A stretch of DNA of 6,625 nt, taken from the NCBI GenBank assembly GCA_913054205.1, contig CAJXJM010000149.1, forward strand, positions 1 through 6,625. The letters are read 5' to 3'. Each line of letters starts with the position of its first letter. Position 1 is the first letter of the stretch. Origin of the DNA: an uncultured Rhodospirillaceae bacterium. Lineage in GTDB: Bacteria; Pseudomonadota; Alphaproteobacteria; Rhodospirillales; UBA2165. The notes beneath the pieces were generated by a model. The model was given only the letters and a program-made list of their open reading frames with translations, had not been told where the DNA came from and did no database searches. Of this stretch, positions 5,174-6,625 are shown in pieces. A program made the translations under genes and the position numbers.

Positions 5174-5202
5174 TTGACATGGCTGACTTTTTTGCCTCTT
5201 AT
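5174..5202 (+). promoter_or_regulatory. sigma70-type promoter of the sulfotransferase-like gene
   Basis: A perfect TTGACA (5174-5179) is separated by 17 bases from TCTTAT (5197-5202, 4/6). Transcription should begin near 5209, giving a leader of about 30 bases that includes the AGAGGGGA ribosome site. This also argues against starting translation at 5174 or 5201. Confidence 0.65.
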
Positions 5203-5239
5203 GAAATGCACCAGATTTAATGCGCAGAGGGGACCACGA

Positions 5240-6298
5240 ATGCTGTTTAATCGATTTGGCTTGACCCATCACGATTCGGCACGTGCAACGCCAGGCTTCA
5301 CTTTGTTTGCGCCGATTAATCACGACCAAGCCATTTTGCTGAACCTCGACGGGGAAATTGTCCATCAATGGCCATTAAAGCAGGGTGGCATCAATCACGG
5401 CATGCTGCTACCCAACGGCAATTTGTTTATCAGCGAAAACTCAAAAGATGGACCAACCATTGCCGCCGGCAAAGGTGGTGTTCTGAGAGAATACGATTGG
5501 AACGGCAATGTTGTGTGGGAGCATCACGACGAAAACCAACACCATGATGCCCGGCGCCTGCCCAATGGCAATACTGTCTATATCGCCTGGAAAAAAATGA
5601 CCGATGAACAGGCTGCAAAAGTTAAAGGTGGCCTCGCCGGCTCGGAAAATTCGTTTAATGCAGGGGGACCTTACCAGGACGTTATCCGAGAAGTTGATGC
5701 CGACGGTAACGTTGTCTGGGAATGGGAATCAACTGATTTGGACATGGACAAATATCAAATCTGTTCGCTCTGCAAACGCCACGAATGGGCGCATGCCAAT
5801 ACCTGCGCCCCGCTTGAAAATGGCGACATCATGGTGAGCTACCGAGTGCTCAACCTCCTGATCATCATTGATCGGCAAACCAGCAAAATTAAATGGGAAT
5901 ACCAGGAACAGGAACTTGGTCACCAACACGATTGCCACATGCTCGATAACGGTAATGTATTGATCTATTGCAATGGAATGCATGGTCGGGATCTTAATTT
6001 TTCCCGCATAGTCGAATTTGATCCCGACAGCAAAGATATTCAGTGGGAATATCGCGGCACGCCAGCGCTCAGCTTTTATAGCCCGCACATTAGCGGCATG
6101 CAGCGCCTGGCCAACGGCAATACGTTAATCTGCGAAGGTAGCAAAGGCTGCATATTTGAAATCACGCCAGAGGGTGATGTGGTGTGGGAATATGTCTCGG
6201 ATATCTGGACCAAAAATCCATTGCATGGTGATGTGAATTGGATATTCCGCGCCTATCGATATGCCGCCGACAGCCCGCAAATCCAAAATCGCGTTTGA
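5240..6298 (+). CDS. arylsulfotransferase (ASST)-like six-bladed beta-propeller protein
   Basis: 352 residues from ATG 5240, chosen because AGAGGGGA (5226-5233) sits six bases upstream and the promoter leaves no room for earlier starts. Six repeats carry a D..G.VVW-type strand (residues about 37-44, 86-93, 153-160, 211-219, 261-269, 309-316), and five turns of the kind LPNGN follow a histidine (H53, H102, H185, H230, H283); a sixth histidine is H329 in LHGDVNW. This is the layout of PQQ-like and arylsulfotransferase propellers, in which axial histidines transfer sulfate between phenols. There is no signal peptide, unlike the periplasmic E. coli ASST, so it is probably cytoplasmic. C175, C178, H181 and H185 (CSLCKRHEWAH) may bind metal. 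Catalysis is inferred from family; it might be a non-sulfating relative. An IclR-type regulator gene follows 76 bases downstream. Confidence 0.8.
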   Translation: MLFNRFGLTHHDSARATPGFTLFAPINHDQAILLNLDGEIVHQWPLKQGGINHGMLLPNGNLFISENSKDGPTIAAGKGGVLREYDWNGNVVWEHHDENQHHDARRLPNGNTVYIAWKKMTDEQAAKVKGGLAGSENSFNAGGPYQDVIREVDADGNVVWEWESTDLDMDKYQICSLCKRHEWAHANTCAPLENGDIMVSYRVLNLLIIIDRQTSKIKWEYQEQELGHQHDCHMLDNGNVLIYCNGMHGRDLNFSRIVEFDPDSKDIQWEYRGTPALSFYSPHISGMQRLANGNTLICEGSKGCIFEITPEGDVVWEYVSDIWTKNPLHGDVNWIFRAYRYAADSPQIQNRV

Positions 6299-6333
6299 TA
6301 GTTCTGCTTCCTTCATGTGACAAATTCCGATAG

Positions 6334-6350
6334 ATTTCACCTGTTGAAAT
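6334..6350. promoter_or_regulatory. inverted repeat ahead of the IclR-type gene, candidate operator
   Basis: ATTTCA and TGAAAT are perfect 6-bp arms around CCTGT, 24 bases before the regulator's ATG. Size and place fit an operator for autoregulation, as is common for IclR proteins. Followed by TTT, it could instead be a weak terminator for the preceding gene. Confidence 0.4.
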
Positions 6351-6374
6351 TTTGGCCAGCCCAATGAGTGCGAC

Positions 6375-6625
6375 ATGACAGGCGATCAGAAATCAGGTTC
6401 CCAAGAGCCAAAGCTTAAAACAATTCGCGCGTTAGAACGCGGTCTAGACGTCATGCGTATATTACAAGAGCAAGGCCCTTCAACGCTGCACAAAATTTAT
6501 CAGACCTCTGGTTTGCCGCGCCCAACAATCCTAAGAGTATTAAGGACTCTTGAGGGAGCTGGTTGGGTGCGTCGCGGCCTGGGCGACGGTCTTTACCGCA
6601 ACAGCTTCAAAATGGTCCATATGGT
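6375..6625 (+). CDS. IclR-family transcriptional regulator, N-terminal part (runs off the window)
   Basis: Eighty-three codons are present from ATG 6375. Residues 17-34 (IRALERGLDVMRILQEQG) and 44-65 (TSGLPRPTILRVLRTLEGAG) are the winged helix-turn-helix of IclR regulators, with GLPRPTILRVLRTLE as the recognition helix, followed by the wing (VRRGLGDGLYR). IclR proteins usually sense a small organic acid or aromatic through a C-terminal domain that lies outside this window, and often control adjacent catabolic genes. No clear ribosome site precedes the ATG; an upstream ATG at 6364 opens a four-codon frame (MSAT) whose TGA overlaps the start, which might couple translation. The target may be the preceding sulfotransferase-like gene, genes further right, or itself. 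Confidence 0.88.
   Translation, partial: MTGDQKSGSQEPKLKTIRALERGLDVMRILQEQGPSTLHKIYQTSGLPRPTILRVLRTLEGAGWVRRGLGDGLYRNSFKMVHM

Noticed and set aside
5174..5239. Longer start for the sulfotransferase-like protein
   Set aside because: The extra 22 codons begin inside a TTGACA promoter box; ATG 5240 has the good ribosome site.
5729..6088. Minus-strand 119-codon open frame
   Set aside because: Antisense to the six-bladed propeller gene, with no ribosome site or motif.
1..6625. CRISPR array, IS element or toxin-antitoxin pair
   Set aside because: No regularly spaced direct repeats, transposase motifs, terminal repeats or paired small antitoxin/toxin genes were seen.

Overview
The window looks like chromosomal DNA of an alphaproteobacterium, possibly an aquatic or marine one. 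The basis is a short di-iron Coq7-type ubiquinone hydroxylase, a DsbB and YqaA/DedA membrane-protein cluster of alphaproteobacterial flavour, a YhfA-like OsmC protein and moderate GC by eye. This placement is inference from protein flavour only; no search was possible.

Left part (1-1945): a compact minus-strand operon read right to left: YqaA/DedA-family membrane protein, DsbB, Coq7-type hydroxylase, then the first 65 codons of a DMT/EamA transporter leaving the window. Gaps are 12, 16 and 0 bases, the last being a TAAATG junction. A promoter candidate and an 8-bp inverted repeat lie in front of yqaA.

Middle part (1946-3152): an erosion zone around an intact tRNA-Leu(CAA). To its left is the 3' end of a tyrosine-recombinase (integrase) gene that stops one base before the CCA end of the tRNA. 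The broken 5' end of this remnant runs head to head into the broken 5' end of a response-regulator gene. To the right is the C-terminal piece of a UvrD-type helicase. I read this as the scar of an element that used the tRNA-Leu 3' end as its attachment site and was mostly deleted, taking part of a neighbouring gene with it.

Right part (3153-6625): a fumarylacetoacetate-hydrolase (FAH) family gene (minus), a 313-base divergent intergenic region with palindromes, a 56-residue zinc-ribbon miniprotein (plus), a long bidirectional terminator, an OsmC/YhfA-type thiol-peroxidase-like protein (minus), a cytoplasmic six-bladed arylsulfotransferase-like propeller (plus) behind a good sigma70-type promoter, and the start of an IclR-family regulator (plus) preceded by a possible operator. 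FAH hydrolase, sulfotransferase-like protein and IclR regulator would suit catabolism of small organic acids or aromatics, but no pathway can be assigned.

I see no complete new defence or mobile system. The most informative items are the integrase/response-regulator scar at the tRNA, the propeller with one histidine per blade, and the zinc-ribbon miniprotein with its structured leader.
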